Source: Ancylomarina subtilis (GTDB lineage: Bacteria; Bacteroidota; Bacteroidia; Bacteroidales; Marinifilaceae). From it: a DNA stretch of 64,000 nucleotides. The notes under the pieces were generated by a model. That model worked only from the letters and a program-made list of their open reading frames with translations. It ran no database searches and had not been told where the DNA came from. Below, in pieces: positions 27,827-37,262 of the stretch (positions within the stretch are counted from its first letter, which is position 1; every line of letters starts with the position of its first letter). The stretch covers positions 124,001 to 188,000 of the forward strand of contig NZ_SHKN01000003.1 in the NCBI RefSeq assembly GCF_004217115.1, written 5' to 3'. The position numbers and the translations under genes were made by a program.

Positions 27827-28894
27827 ATGAAATTATCATTTAAAATAACTGTCTTATTTGCTTTGCTTTTCTTCTTTGCTCAAGGTTCATATGCCCAAGT
27901 TGAAGAATTGGATAAGCCATATGTCGCCTCTGATTTATTTGAATCTGACACATTAATTGAGTTATCCATTACTACAAATCTGAAGGAACTCATAAAAGAT
28001 ACGGGAAAGAAGAGCAAATACCATCAAGCACGTTTATCCTACCATCAAGGTGATTCTATTGTCAGTATAATAGTCGAATTAAAAACGAGGGGGCATTATA
28101 GAAAAAATAAGAATGTGTGTGCTTTTCCACCACTTCGAATCAAATTCAATCAAGCAACTTCGAGTTACACTCTTTTTCACGATCAAGATAAATTAAAAAT
28201 TGTGGGGCATTGTCGTAATAGTAATCCCCGGTTTCAGCAGATGGTTTTTCAAGAATATCTGATTTATAAAGCCTACCAGATTCTAAGCCCGGAAAGTTTC
28301 AGAGTTCGTCTGGCAAGGGTGACTTACAAGGACAGTGCTGATGAAATAAAGCCCTTAACCGAATACATTTTCTTTATTGAAGATTTTGAAAAAATGGCCA
28401 GGCGGAATGGCAAAATTCCAATTTATAAAGAACGTATCCATCAGGAGCATACAATGATATTTGAGGCGACAAGGATGGCTGTATTTCAATTTATGGTAGG
28501 TAATACCGATTGGGGAGTCCCAACGCTTCATAATATTAAACTGATTGCAAGTACACCTACATCCCGACCTGTAACTGTTCCATACGATTTTGATTGGTCT
28601 AGTTTAGTAAATGCACCTTATGCCGTTCCAAATGAAAAACTGGATGTCGATAATATTCACCAAAGGCTCTATAGGGGCTATAAGCGGACACCTGAAGAGC
28701 TGGAGTTTGTGTTTAAGGAGTTTAGAATGAAGAAGGATGCGATTTATTCGCTTTATCAAAACAACACTTTACTTAATGAGAAAGAGAAAAAGCGTGTTCT
28801 GGATTATTTCGACGAATTCTATGAAATTATTGATGACCCAAAGCAAATACAACGGTTTTTTATTGATGATGCTCGCCAGCTGAAGTATAAATAA
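27827..28894 (+). CDS. CotH kinase-like secreted protein
   Basis: A 355-residue exported protein (signal peptide about 1-23, ending SYAQ). It shows the scheme of the CotH atypical kinases: LKTRGHYRKNKNVCAFPPLRI near 85-105, where CotH has its nucleotide-contacting strand, then GNTDWGVPTLHNIKL (225-239, candidate catalytic Asp228 and Asn236) and VPYDFDWSSL (251-260, candidate metal-binding Asp254/Asp256). Similarity is motif-level only, so other kinase-fold roles remain possible. It is 78 bases after DUF4956 and the third gene of a phosphatase-DUF4956-kinase-like run; a TAACTTTA box at 27805 may give it its own promoter. Confidence 0.65.
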   Translation: MKLSFKITVLFALLFFFAQGSYAQVEELDKPYVASDLFESDTLIELSITTNLKELIKDTGKKSKYHQARLSYHQGDSIVSIIVELKTRGHYRKNKNVCAFPPLRIKFNQATSSYTLFHDQDKLKIVGHCRNSNPRFQQMVFQEYLIYKAYQILSPESFRVRLARVTYKDSADEIKPLTEYIFFIEDFEKMARRNGKIPIYKERIHQEHTMIFEATRMAVFQFMVGNTDWGVPTLHNIKLIASTPTSRPVTVPYDFDWSSLVNAPYAVPNEKLDVDNIHQRLYRGYKRTPEELEFVFKEFRMKKDAIYSLYQNNTLLNEKEKKRVLDYFDEFYEIIDDPKQIQRFFIDDARQLKYK

Positions 28895-28984
28895 TCTGAT
28901 AAAAGTTCCTCTTTTGTTTTAAGCAATTTTTAAAAAGTTTTTCTTTGTACCCTCAAAATCACGAATCATCAGATATTAATAATA

Positions 28985-29587
28985 ATGGGATTACTTTTAG
29001 CATTTGATAAAGATAAAATTGAGGCAGGTTGCGATGAAGCTGGTCGAGGTTGTTTGGCTGGACCAGTTGTAGCAGCAGCGGTGATTCTTCCTCCCAAATT
29101 CAAGAATGGCATTCTTGATGATTCTAAAAAGCTTAGCGAAAAAAAACGATATGCCCTTAGAGATATTATTGAAAAGGAAGCCTTAGCCTGGGCTGTAGGA
29201 ATTGTTAGTCCTGAGGAGATTGATAAGATTAATATTCTGAACGCTTCTTTTTTAGCTATGCACAGAGCCATTGATCAGCTTGGTGTTAAGCCGGAGCAAC
29301 TCTTAATCGATGGGAATCGTTTTAATCCTTATCACAATACACCACATCATTGTATTATAAAAGGCGATGGGAAATACTTATCTATAGCCGCAGCTTCTGT
29401 TTTAGCAAAAACATATCGCGACGATCTGATGTTGGAGATGCACAACAAGTATCCTGCATATGATTGGGATAGTAACAAAGGCTATCCGACAAAAAAACAT
29501 CGACTAGCCATTCGTGAATTTGGTATCACACCGCATCATCGCAAAACGTTTGGTATGCAACCTGACCAACTGTGCTTAAAATTGTAG
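28985..29587 (+). CDS. rnhB: ribonuclease HII
   Basis: A 200-residue cytoplasmic enzyme that cuts RNA in RNA-DNA hybrids and at single ribonucleotides in DNA. The N-terminal motif [18 protein letters not shown] carries catalytic Asp17 and Glu18; LLIDGN and the helix [17 protein letters not shown] supply the other metal ligands; KGYPTKKH lies near the C-terminus. Length is normal. The start at 28985 places the first acidic pair as in known enzymes. Single gene. Confidence 0.96.
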   Translation: MGLLLAFDKDKIEAGCDEAGRGCLAGPVVAAAVILPPKFKNGILDDSKKLSEKKRYALRDIIEKEALAWAVGIVSPEEIDKINILNASFLAMHRAIDQLGVKPEQLLIDGNRFNPYHNTPHHCIIKGDGKYLSIAAASVLAKTYRDDLMLEMHNKYPAYDWDSNKGYPTKKHRLAIREFGITPHHRKTFGMQPDQLCLKL

Positions 29588-29928
29588 GTGATTTCAACGT
29601 CAAAACAACACGTTTTTTGAATTGTTGATATTTAAATATCAGATGATTATGTTTATTCTGTCCAGTGAGTTGACTGAATATTAGGATGAGTTCAACGAGA
29701 AAATTCCCGAGTTAATCTAAATTAGTTCTGAGTACAGGTTGTTAATAGTTTGATTTGTAATGTTATACATACATTATTGTTTTTGCTTGCGAAGGTCGCT
29801 TATTTTCAGATTCAGGAATAATATTAACTTTGTGTTCTTTGGTGTACTTATAATCAACATTCATTAATAGTGGAGTTACTTACCAATTGAAAGTAAGAAC
29901 TTCACAATAGATTTTAAATTAAAACAAA
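29588..29928. other. 341-base intergenic region
   Basis: AT-rich spacer between rnhB and the S46 peptidase gene. A weak AACGT/ACGTT hairpin followed by Ts at about 29596-29618 may end rnhB. A -7 box lies near the right end (listed separately). I see no small gene or RNA in it. Confidence 0.5.
29825..29832 (+). promoter_or_regulatory. -7 box upstream of S46 peptidase
   Basis: TAACTTTG fully matches TAnnTTTG and lies about 97 bases before the peptidase ATG. The -33 region is T-rich without a perfect TTG. A 5' untranslated region of about 90 bases would result. Confidence 0.5.
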
Positions 29929-32109
29929 ATGAGAAAATTAGCATCATTGGTTTTGGTTTTAAGCCTTTTGTTGAGTTTTAGCCCTGCTAAAGCTGACGAA
30001 GGAATGTGGCTTTTATCATTACTTAAGAAACAAAATGTTGCAGAAATGCAGGAAATGGGCCTTAAATTAAGCGCTCAGGATATTTATGACATTAACAACA
30101 ATTGCTTGAAAGATGCGATTGTTGGTTTAGGAAGAGAAGGAAGACCTTTCCGTCATTTCTGTACTGGTGAAATTATTTCTGATCAGGGATTATTTCTAAC
30201 CAACCACCACTGTGGATTCCCGTCTATTCAATCTCACTCTACAACTGAGCACGACTATCTTGCTGATGGTTTTTGGGCTTATGACAAGAGTGAAGAGTTG
30301 ACTAATGAAGGCTTAACTGCTTCTATCTTGGTTCGTATGGAAGACGTAACGAAGAAAGTTTTATCAACAGTAAATGATAAAATGACAGAAGATGAGCGTT
30401 ATGCTGCAATTGAAAAAGTTGCTAAAGAAATTGAAACTGAGACAGAGAAAGATTCAGAATACAAGGCTAGCGTTAAAAGCATGTTCGAAGGCAATCAGTA
30501 CTTCCTTTTTGTTTATCAAATTTATCAGGATGTGCGTTTGGTAGGTGCTCCTCCATCATCAATGGGTAAATTTGGTGGTGATACCGACAACTGGATGTGG
30601 CCACGTCATACTGCAGACTTCTCGATGTTCCGTATCTATACCGATGCTAACGGAAAACCAGCTAAATATTCACCTGATAATGTACCATTGAAACCTAAGC
30701 ATCACTTACCTGTTTCAATTAAAGGTGTTCAGGAAAAAGATTTCGCAATGATTATGGGTTTCCCTGGAACTACAAACCGTTACCTAACTTCTTTTGGTTT
30801 GGAGGAAACAATGAAAATTACGAATCAGAATCGTTACGATATCAGAACAGTTAAGCTGAATACTCTTAAAGAAGATATGGCTGCTGATCAGAAGATTCGT
30901 ATTCAGTATGCTTCAAAATATGCAGGTTCGGCTAACTATTGGAAATACTCAAATGAGCAGAATAAAGCTTTAAAGAGCTTAAACACAATGGCTGCGAAAA
31001 AAGAGATTGAAGCTGATTATTTAGCTTGGGTTAATAAAAAGACCAAAAGAGTTGCTAAATATGGCGAAGCATTAAACTTGATTGAGAAAGCTTATGCTGA
31101 TCGAAAAGAAACTCGTAATGCTTTATCATATCTAGGTGAAGCTCTTTTACAAGGTCCTGAAATGTATATGTTTGCAGTTAAATCTACTGGTTTAATGAAG
31201 AAACTATCTGCTGAGGAACAAGATAAAGACGCTATAACTAAAACTATTGAAGGCCTTAAAGGAGCTGCAAAAGCATTCTATAAGGACTACAATATGTCAA
31301 CTGATCAGAAGTTAATGGTTGCTCTTTTTACCAAATATGCTGAAGATATTGAATTGGAAAAACGTCCCGAGATCTTTAAGGTAATCGCTGAAGAATACAA
31401 TAACAACTTTGGAAAATTCGCAGAAGCCGTTTATTCAAAATCAGTATTTGCTAATCAAGAGTCCTTTGATAAGTTTATTGAGAATCCAACTGCCGAAGCT
31501 ATTTCAAATGATATGGCATTCAAAGTAGGGAGTTCAATAATTGATGCATATAGAGCGATTGCCGGCGAAATGAGTGCGGGTGCTGAGCAACTTCAGAAAG
31601 GTAAGCGTTTGTTTGTTGACGGTTTATTGCAAATGAACAAGAAGAAGAATATGGCTCCGGATGCAAATTCAACTTTGCGTCTTACTTATGGTACTGTTGG
31701 CGGTTATTCTCCTAAGGATGCTGTTTACTACAAGCATTTCACAACTCTTAAAGGTGTGATGGAGAAGGAAGATGCGACAAATCCTGAATTTGTTGTTCCT
31801 GCTAAATTGAAAGAATTATACAGCAACAAAGATTTTGGTCAATATGCAGATCAGGATGGCAGACTTCACACGTGTTTCTTAACCAACAGTGATATTACTG
31901 GTGGTAATTCAGGTTCTCCTGTGATTAACGGAAACGGTGAATTAATTGGTACTGCTTTTGATGGTAATTCTGAAGCAATGTCTGGCGATATCGATTTTGA
32001 AGATAACCTACAAAGATGTATCAACCTTGATGTTCGTTATACTCTTTTCATCATTGAAAAATACGCAGGTGCTAAAAACCTAATCGAGGAGATGACTATT
32101 GTAAAATAA
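29929..32109 (+). CDS. S46 family dipeptidyl-peptidase, DPP7-type
   Basis: A 726-residue exported serine peptidase (signal peptide 1-22, ending AKA). The chymotrypsin-like triad is visible: His94 in TNHHCG, Asp230 in PRHTADF, Ser661 in GGNSGSP. In Porphyromonas enzymes the residue 18 after the serine sets specificity: Arg in DPP11 (acidic P1), Gly in DPP7 (hydrophobic P1). Here it is Gly679, so a DPP7-like enzyme that releases dipeptides with hydrophobic second residues in the periplasm is predicted. The helical regulatory domain occupies about 300-560. It serves peptide nutrition. Monocistronic, with a strong terminator. Confidence 0.93.
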   Translation: MRKLASLVLVLSLLLSFSPAKADEGMWLLSLLKKQNVAEMQEMGLKLSAQDIYDINNNCLKDAIVGLGREGRPFRHFCTGEIISDQGLFLTNHHCGFPSIQSHSTTEHDYLADGFWAYDKSEELTNEGLTASILVRMEDVTKKVLSTVNDKMTEDERYAAIEKVAKEIETETEKDSEYKASVKSMFEGNQYFLFVYQIYQDVRLVGAPPSSMGKFGGDTDNWMWPRHTADFSMFRIYTDANGKPAKYSPDNVPLKPKHHLPVSIKGVQEKDFAMIMGFPGTTNRYLTSFGLEETMKITNQNRYDIRTVKLNTLKEDMAADQKIRIQYASKYAGSANYWKYSNEQNKALKSLNTMAAKKEIEADYLAWVNKKTKRVAKYGEALNLIEKAYADRKETRNALSYLGEALLQGPEMYMFAVKSTGLMKKLSAEEQDKDAITKTIEGLKGAAKAFYKDYNMSTDQKLMVALFTKYAEDIELEKRPEIFKVIAEEYNNNFGKFAEAVYSKSVFANQESFDKFIENPTAEAISNDMAFKVGSSIIDAYRAIAGEMSAGAEQLQKGKRLFVDGLLQMNKKKNMAPDANSTLRLTYGTVGGYSPKDAVYYKHFTTLKGVMEKEDATNPEFVVPAKLKELYSNKDFGQYADQDGRLHTCFLTNSDITGGNSGSPVINGNGELIGTAFDGNSEAMSGDIDFEDNLQRCINLDVRYTLFIIEKYAGAKNLIEEMTIVK

Positions 32110-32152
32110 TCTCTCTTAAGATATTATCAGTTTAAAACTGAGTCTATAAAAT

Positions 32153-32186
32153 AAAAGGATGTTCGATTGACCGAACATCCTTTTTT
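32153..32186 (+). terminator. rho-independent terminator after S46 peptidase
   Basis: AAAAGGATGTTCG and CGAACATCCTTTT form a perfect 13-bp stem with a six-base loop, followed by a T run. Confidence 0.88.
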
Positions 32187-32253
32187 GTTATCTTAATATC
32201 CACTAAATTTGAGCAGAATATCATATTTGTATCTCGAATAAATCGAAACTTGA

Positions 32254-32709
32254 ATGGGAAGAAAAATTACCATGTATACCGATGGCGCATGTAGTGGCAA
32301 TCCTGGCCCTGGAGGCTACGGAACTGTCTTGATATCGGGCAAACACCGCAAAGATTTAGCAGAAGGATACAAATTAACAACCAATAACCGTATGGAGCTT
32401 CTTGCCGTAATCGTTGGTTTGGAAGCTCTGAAGGAAGAGGGGTGTGATGTGACAATTTATTCTGACTCGAAATATGTTGTTGATGCGGTTGAGAAGAAGT
32501 GGGTTTTTGGTTGGGAAAAAAAACGTTTTAAGGACAAGAAGAATCCTGATCTTTGGCTGCGATTTCTTAAAATATATCGCAAACATCAGGTCAAATTTAT
32601 TTGGGTGAAAGGACATGCCAATATACCTGGTAATGAATTGGCCGATAAATTGGCAGTAATGGCTTCTCAAAAGCCGAATCTACCTGAAGATACCGGATAT
32701 AAAGCTTAA
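32254..32709 (+). CDS. rnhA: ribonuclease HI
   Basis: A 151-residue enzyme of normal length that degrades the RNA strand of RNA-DNA hybrids. The DEDD residues are in place: Asp10 ([13 protein letters not shown]), Glu48 (NNRMELLA), Asp71 (YSDSKYV) and Asp131 (NELADKLA), with His121 in VKGHAN. A CATATTTG sequence at 32222 may be its -7 box. It is convergent with the DUF5362 gene. Confidence 0.96.
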   Translation: MGRKITMYTDGACSGNPGPGGYGTVLISGKHRKDLAEGYKLTTNNRMELLAVIVGLEALKEEGCDVTIYSDSKYVVDAVEKKWVFGWEKKRFKDKKNPDLWLRFLKIYRKHQVKFIWVKGHANIPGNELADKLAVMASQKPNLPEDTGYKA

Positions 32710-32730
32710 GTATTTCTCAGAAAATTTCCT

Positions 32731-33174
32731 TTAGCTTATAAGAATGAAGAAGGTAATTGCCAGCGTGTATAAACCAATCAGGATAATCAACAATATACCG
32801 ATATAACGGTAACAGGCTTTTAGTTCCTGAAAAGCATGTCTTAACACATCCTGATCATTTTGATTTAGTGCTCTTCGGGTATATCTGGCAAAAAGATAAA
32901 GGTAATTCGAAGGAAAATAAACCAATAGGGCCATTAGTAGGAAAAAGAGAGATATTGCTAGTCTGGGTAGTTTGAAATTGAGATGACATTCGATGTTGGC
33001 AGCGACAAATGGGAAAACAATTGTAAGAAGCAACAAAATGCCAAGTTTGATAAAACCCAGAATGGCCATAAACTTACCCCATTGGGCAATTTCCCGGAGA
33101 TAGTTTTTTGATCGCTCATCGATACAAATAGGCTTGAAATCTGTTGTCTCTTTCATAACGAAGGAATTTAGCAC
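32731..33174 (-). CDS. DUF5362 family membrane protein
   Basis: A 147-residue protein with about four helices in two pairs (near 35-60, 68-90 and 118-147). The N-terminal cytoplasmic part and first helix (LREIAQWGKFMAILGFIKLG) match the small Bacteroidota family DUF5362, of unknown function. It starts 45 bases after the YjjW gene on the same strand and could be the last gene of that transcript. Confidence 0.7.
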   Translation of the reverse strand: MLNSFVMKETTDFKPICIDERSKNYLREIAQWGKFMAILGFIKLGILLLLTIVFPFVAANIECHLNFKLPRLAISLFFLLMALLVYFPSNYLYLFARYTRRALNQNDQDVLRHAFQELKACYRYIGILLIILIGLYTLAITFFILIS

Positions 33175-33218
33175 ATCCTTTAAGTTACAAAATTTCAGTG
33201 AGAAAATATGGATTCTAA

Positions 33219-34076
33219 CTAGATAACAATGAGCTGATGTTTGTCAGCCTTAAGTATTTTGACTGCTTGCTCTATTTCCTGCTGAGTGGGTTCTGACAGA
33301 TAATGATATTTATCCCGAATACCATGCTTACGTAATTTGATTAACACTTTTCTTACCTCAGGAGAAAGGGATTGTATCAAATTTGATATGTTTTCGATTT
33401 CTGCTTTGTCGTTATTAAAACCCGGTACAAGTACAAAACGGATTTCATCTAACTTGTTTTCGGAGTTTAGATATTGAATTGATTTCAATATTTTTTCATT
33501 TGCGTAGCCCGTAATTCTGTTGTGATTTTGAGGGGAGTATGCTTTAATGTCAAGCATGAAACCATCAACCCAATCGAGTAGAAGATCCCATTTGTTTTGC
33601 TCGGTATTTCCATTGGAATCAACCAAAATCGAAAGTTTATTAAGCTCAGGATGCTTTTTTACTGCAGTAAATAATTGATGTAAGAATTTTGCTTGCAACA
33701 TGACTTCGCCACCTGAAACTGTAATTCCTGAAATAAAATTCTTTACCTCAATAATCTCTGAAATCAGGTCATCAACAGTCATCTTCTTATAGAAAGGGCT
33801 GCTGTTTTCAGGACAATTTTTTAAGCAGGAGTCACAATGCGTACAGGTACTCGTGTTATGTATGATGTGTTTGTTCGAGGCATCAATTTTTAAACTTTGT
33901 GTCGGGCAGTTTTGTACACAAAGCCCGCACATATTGCACAGTCCGATCGTGTGTGAATTGTGACAATACATGCAATTGAGGTTACAGCCTTGAAAGAAAA
34001 TAACCATTCTGTTTCCGGGGCCATCAATCACACTCGATTTGATGATGCCACTAATATTGGCCTGCAGTTCGCTCAT
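33219..34076 (-). CDS. yjjW: YjjW family glycyl-radical enzyme activase
   Basis: A radical SAM enzyme of about 285 residues that should install the glycyl radical on the YjjI protein using S-adenosylmethionine. The cluster motif is GCNLNCMYCHNS (CxxxCxxC). It is followed by two ferredoxin-like four-Cys sets (CNMCGLCVQNCP and CTHCDSCLKNCP), then VSGGEVMLQ. I chose the ATG at 34076 (MSELQANISGII), because it places the conserved start just before the fold and overlaps yjjI by 26 bases; an open frame runs up to 34154. The pair is strictly coupled by this overlap. Confidence 0.88.
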   Translation of the reverse strand: MSELQANISGIIKSSVIDGPGNRMVIFFQGCNLNCMYCHNSHTIGLCNMCGLCVQNCPTQSLKIDASNKHIIHNTSTCTHCDSCLKNCPENSSPFYKKMTVDDLISEIIEVKNFISGITVSGGEVMLQAKFLHQLFTAVKKHPELNKLSILVDSNGNTEQNKWDLLLDWVDGFMLDIKAYSPQNHNRITGYANEKILKSIQYLNSENKLDEIRFVLVPGFNNDKAEIENISNLIQSLSPEVRKVLIKLRKHGIRDKYHYLSEPTQQEIEQAVKILKADKHQLIVI

Positions 34077-35592
34077 GTGAATCAATTCTTTTTGCGATAC
34101 GCTTATCGACATCGGCATTATCCATAGAATTGGCTGCAAAAAGTGCGCTGCCATATCTTGAACCTTCCTCTCTAAAATCTTTCAGATCACTTCGGCGAAC
34201 CAAGTAGCCCGTAATTCGAATAAATTCACTATTTGATAAGTTAAACGTGAACATTCGCATTCCCTTTTTAAAGGCCCCTTTGATAATATCTACAATAGCA
34301 GAGGGGTTTCTTTTAATGGTTTCATTAAAATGGAATATGTCGCTAATCCCCCCATTGAACAAATGATGATGCGGGGCGACGGCGTTTATGTGAGCGTAAA
34401 TATCAGGTTCTTCGCCGATTGGAATTCGGGCTCCGGCGGTTTCTTCAATATCGATATCTATTCCTGATTGGGAATGGAAAAAGGCTTTGCCATTATTGGC
34501 TTCACAATATGGTAATTGTCTTGAATCAACCTGCCTTTTCATTTCCTCAAGGATTCGATGTCCCAGTTGATTGGCTACTTCATCTTTACCATAGCTGAAG
34601 TTCTGACCACTATTCTTCATCAATTGATTCACGCACTCTGCTAGGGCGTAGAAACCAAACATAGCAGAGAAGTTTTTAAGAGATATGATACCTTCCTGAG
34701 CCAGAAAATCGTTTTGAAAATAGTTGACTGTTTCAACCAAATATTTAATCCTTGCTTCAATAATGTCCAGAGTCATTTGGCAATATTTAGGAAGGGTGTC
34801 TGATATAAAAGCTTCGGTACTTCCTTTGTGACTGTCCGTAATTTTTTTCAGGTTAAGACGAATAAGAGTATGAGAACCGCCGCCTTCGGGCAGGGAATTA
34901 TAACAGCTTACAACACCATAATCAGCTTTAAAATCGGCAGCCGTCATTTTGTGGTTGGTAATATGAGGTTTCGCGACTTCGAAAACTGTTTTTGCAGCCT
35001 CAATTAGAAATTCTTCAGATGTTTTATCTGTATCGTATTTTAATGTCAGATTTGGAACCACCTGTTTGAGTTCTCGCTCTATTCTCAATATTGTCCGGGC
35101 AATCACATTATCCTCAGGACCAATGTTGGCATGAACAAAAGCGTCAGGCAGAGTTCTGTCGATGTATCGCCAAAAGAGTTTTAACTTTTTGTAAATAGCT
35201 TCCTCTGATAAATCGCTTACAAAGGGAAGTAATAGCTGATCGATATTCCCCAAATAAACCGAATAACCAGTTATTGAAGGGATATGAACATAAAGAATGG
35301 AAAGAAAATTGATGGCTTCATCCAAATCTGTTGGCGGTTCAAGTTCGAGGTATTTTACCCCTTTTTTTAAAGCCAACTTGTAATCAGGAAGAATGTAGCG
35401 GGGGCGATAGGGTGCTGAGCCTTCGAATAAATCACAAATCACCTTCTCATTTAAAGCAGTCATCGCTTCGGTCGATACCTCAGGATAGCTTTGTGTGCTT
35501 TCGGCAATATAGGCTAAGTGGTGTTTTTTTTGCTTGTAATCCAGACTTCCATCTGTTAAAACTGTGTGGACTCTATTCTTAATCTCTTCCAT
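34051..35592 (-). CDS. yjjI: YjjI family glycyl-radical enzyme
   Basis: A 513-residue member of the YjjI (DUF3029) group, distantly related to pyruvate formate-lyase. The glycyl-radical loop is RITGYLVRRSD with Gly462 near the C-terminus; Cys230 in VVSCYNSLPEGGG is a candidate for the thiyl residue. The substrate of this family is not established, even in E. coli. The radical would be quenched and the chain cut by oxygen, so the enzyme works in anoxia. It is the first gene of a yjjI-yjjW-DUF5362 run. Confidence 0.9.
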   Translation of the reverse strand: MEEIKNRVHTVLTDGSLDYKQKKHHLAYIAESTQSYPEVSTEAMTALNEKVICDLFEGSAPYRPRYILPDYKLALKKGVKYLELEPPTDLDEAINFLSILYVHIPSITGYSVYLGNIDQLLLPFVSDLSEEAIYKKLKLFWRYIDRTLPDAFVHANIGPEDNVIARTILRIERELKQVVPNLTLKYDTDKTSEEFLIEAAKTVFEVAKPHITNHKMTAADFKADYGVVSCYNSLPEGGGSHTLIRLNLKKITDSHKGSTEAFISDTLPKYCQMTLDIIEARIKYLVETVNYFQNDFLAQEGIISLKNFSAMFGFYALAECVNQLMKNSGQNFSYGKDEVANQLGHRILEEMKRQVDSRQLPYCEANNGKAFFHSQSGIDIDIEETAGARIPIGEEPDIYAHINAVAPHHHLFNGGISDIFHFNETIKRNPSAIVDIIKGAFKKGMRMFTFNLSNSEFIRITGYLVRRSDLKDFREEGSRYGSALFAANSMDNADVDKRIAKRIDSHERTAGQY

Positions 35593-35895
35593 AATCCGGT
35601 TTTTCCTTTTCGCTCAATATTCGTCATCAAAAATAGCTAAATCCCACTTTATATAAAATCTTCTTAAATGTAATCTTTTACTATCAGCAAAAAGATATAT
35701 AGATGATTTCATCGGAATATGCGGTTTATGTTTAGAATAAATATACTTAGGGAGTTAGGGGTTTGTGCTTTCATTCCAAGTTATATTTTGTTTTGAACAT
35801 GTGTAATTAGAGGCACAAAATATTTTTTATCGAAAGTGTAACATTTCAATTGTTCTTGCATCAAAAAGGCAAACAAACAATTTAAATAAGAACTT
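35593..35895. other. 303-base divergent intergenic region
   Basis: Separates yjjI (minus) from the hydrolase-sigma operon (plus). A minus-strand TATTTTTG box at 35628-35635 fits the -7 consensus and may serve yjjI. No FNR- or CRP-like dyad was recognised, and no gene is seen. Confidence 0.45.
35628..35635 (-). promoter_or_regulatory. possible -7 box for yjjI
   Basis: Minus-strand TATTTTTG matches TAnnTTTG, 36 bases before the yjjI start codon. No clear -33 element. Confidence 0.4.
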
Positions 35896-36732
35896 ATGAA
35901 GAAGATTACAACAACTATTACACTTTTAGTATTATTCAGTCTTAGTGTATCGGCAAATTTACAATCAATACAAGTTGAGGTAAAAGGAAAAGGTAAGCCC
36001 GTTTTGTTGCTGCCAGGTTTCACATGTACAGGTGATGTTTGGAATGAGACCGTAGCAGAGATATCAGAGACTAACGAATGTCATATTGTTACCTATGCTG
36101 GTTTTGGGAATGTTCCTGCTCTTGATACTTTGTGGTTGCAAACTATAAAACAAGATTTAGATATGTATATTGAGCAGAACAAATTTGAAGATTTATCGAT
36201 TATAGGTCATAGCATGGGCGGAACTCTCGCTCTTTGGTTAGCTAGTGATAAAAAACACGATATAAAAAACCTATTAGTTGTTGACGCTTTACCTTGTATG
36301 GGTGCATTGATGATCCCCAATTACTCAAGTGAGACGATTACTTATGATACGCCATATGCTAGGAATTTATTAAGCATGTCTGATTCCGATTTTAGTGGAA
36401 TGGCTATGAATTTTGCAAAGTTTATGTGTAAAAATACATCTAAACATGAACAGATCGCAAATTGGATAAAGATATCAGATAGAAAAACATATGTGCATGG
36501 TTATTTCGATCTATTAAAGATCGATTTGCGAAAATCGCTTTCTAAAATTGATATTCCAGTTAGAATATTGGCTGCAGCCAATCCATCAAAGAGTATGGTA
36601 GAAAATGCATATAATGAGCAGTATGCTCTTTTAGATAATAAAGACGTTATATATATTGAAAATTCAGCACATTTTATTATGTATGATCAATATGATGTTT
36701 ATATTGAGAATGTAAAACAGATTCTAGAGTAA
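35896..36732 (+). CDS. alpha/beta hydrolase, exported
   Basis: A 278-residue protein with a signal peptide (about 1-20, ending SVSA). The mature part begins with the typical hydrolase strands (GKPVLLLPGFTCTGDVWN), the nucleophile elbow is GHSMGG with Ser106, and ENSAHFIMYD near 258-267 supplies the catalytic His. It probably cleaves an ester or amide in the periplasm; substrate unknown. It is followed after seven bases by an ECF sigma gene, an arrangement suggesting it belongs to an envelope-response transcript. Confidence 0.85.
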   Translation: MKKITTTITLLVLFSLSVSANLQSIQVEVKGKGKPVLLLPGFTCTGDVWNETVAEISETNECHIVTYAGFGNVPALDTLWLQTIKQDLDMYIEQNKFEDLSIIGHSMGGTLALWLASDKKHDIKNLLVVDALPCMGALMIPNYSSETITYDTPYARNLLSMSDSDFSGMAMNFAKFMCKNTSKHEQIANWIKISDRKTYVHGYFDLLKIDLRKSLSKIDIPVRILAAANPSKSMVENAYNEQYALLDNKDVIYIENSAHFIMYDQYDVYIENVKQILE

Positions 36733-36739
36733 AGTAATT

Positions 36740-37246
36740 ATGAGTAAAGATAAGATGTTTAATACCCTGTATAAGGATAATTATGCGACGGTATATCGAT
36801 TGTGTTTATCTTATGTATCGGGGAATAATGAAATTGCTGATGACCTGGTGCAAGAGGTATTTGTTAAGATTTGGCAAAACTCAGATAGCTTTCGAGAAGA
36901 ATCCCAGATAAGCACCTGGATATATAGAATAACCGTGAACACCTGTTTAATGCATCTTCGTAAAGTTAAGAAACTACAGGAGAGGTATACCGATGAAATA
37001 CCTGACCTAGCTAATGACGATGAGGATGAGTTGAAGGTTGAAAAATTGAAGTTATTACGCTCATGTATGCACAAGCTAAATGAGATGGGTAAGATTTTGA
37101 TATCACTCGTTTTAGAGGATGTTTCGCAGAAGGAAATTGCAGAGATAGTAGGCTTGACCAATGAAAATGTAAGGGTTAAGATTCACAGAAATAAAGGCAA
37201 GCTTTTTAAATGTATCAGCAGTAAGGAAATGCAAAATACTTTATAG
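36740..37246 (+). CDS. ECF RNA polymerase sigma factor
   Basis: A 168-residue sigma-70 family protein with region 2 (ADDLVQEVFVKIWQN, about residues 33-47, and ISTWIYRITVNTCL) and region 4 (ISLVLEDVSQKEIAEIVGLT, then NVRVKIHRNKGKL). It has the standard ECF size without regions 1 and 3. It should direct transcription of a small regulon, probably including its own operon (inference). It is flanked by an exported hydrolase and a two-part membrane protein. Confidence 0.93.
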   Translation: MSKDKMFNTLYKDNYATVYRLCLSYVSGNNEIADDLVQEVFVKIWQNSDSFREESQISTWIYRITVNTCLMHLRKVKKLQERYTDEIPDLANDDEDELKVEKLKLLRSCMHKLNEMGKILISLVLEDVSQKEIAEIVGLTNENVRVKIHRNKGKLFKCISSKEMQNTL

Positions 37247-37262
37247 ATAATAGATAGAAATC

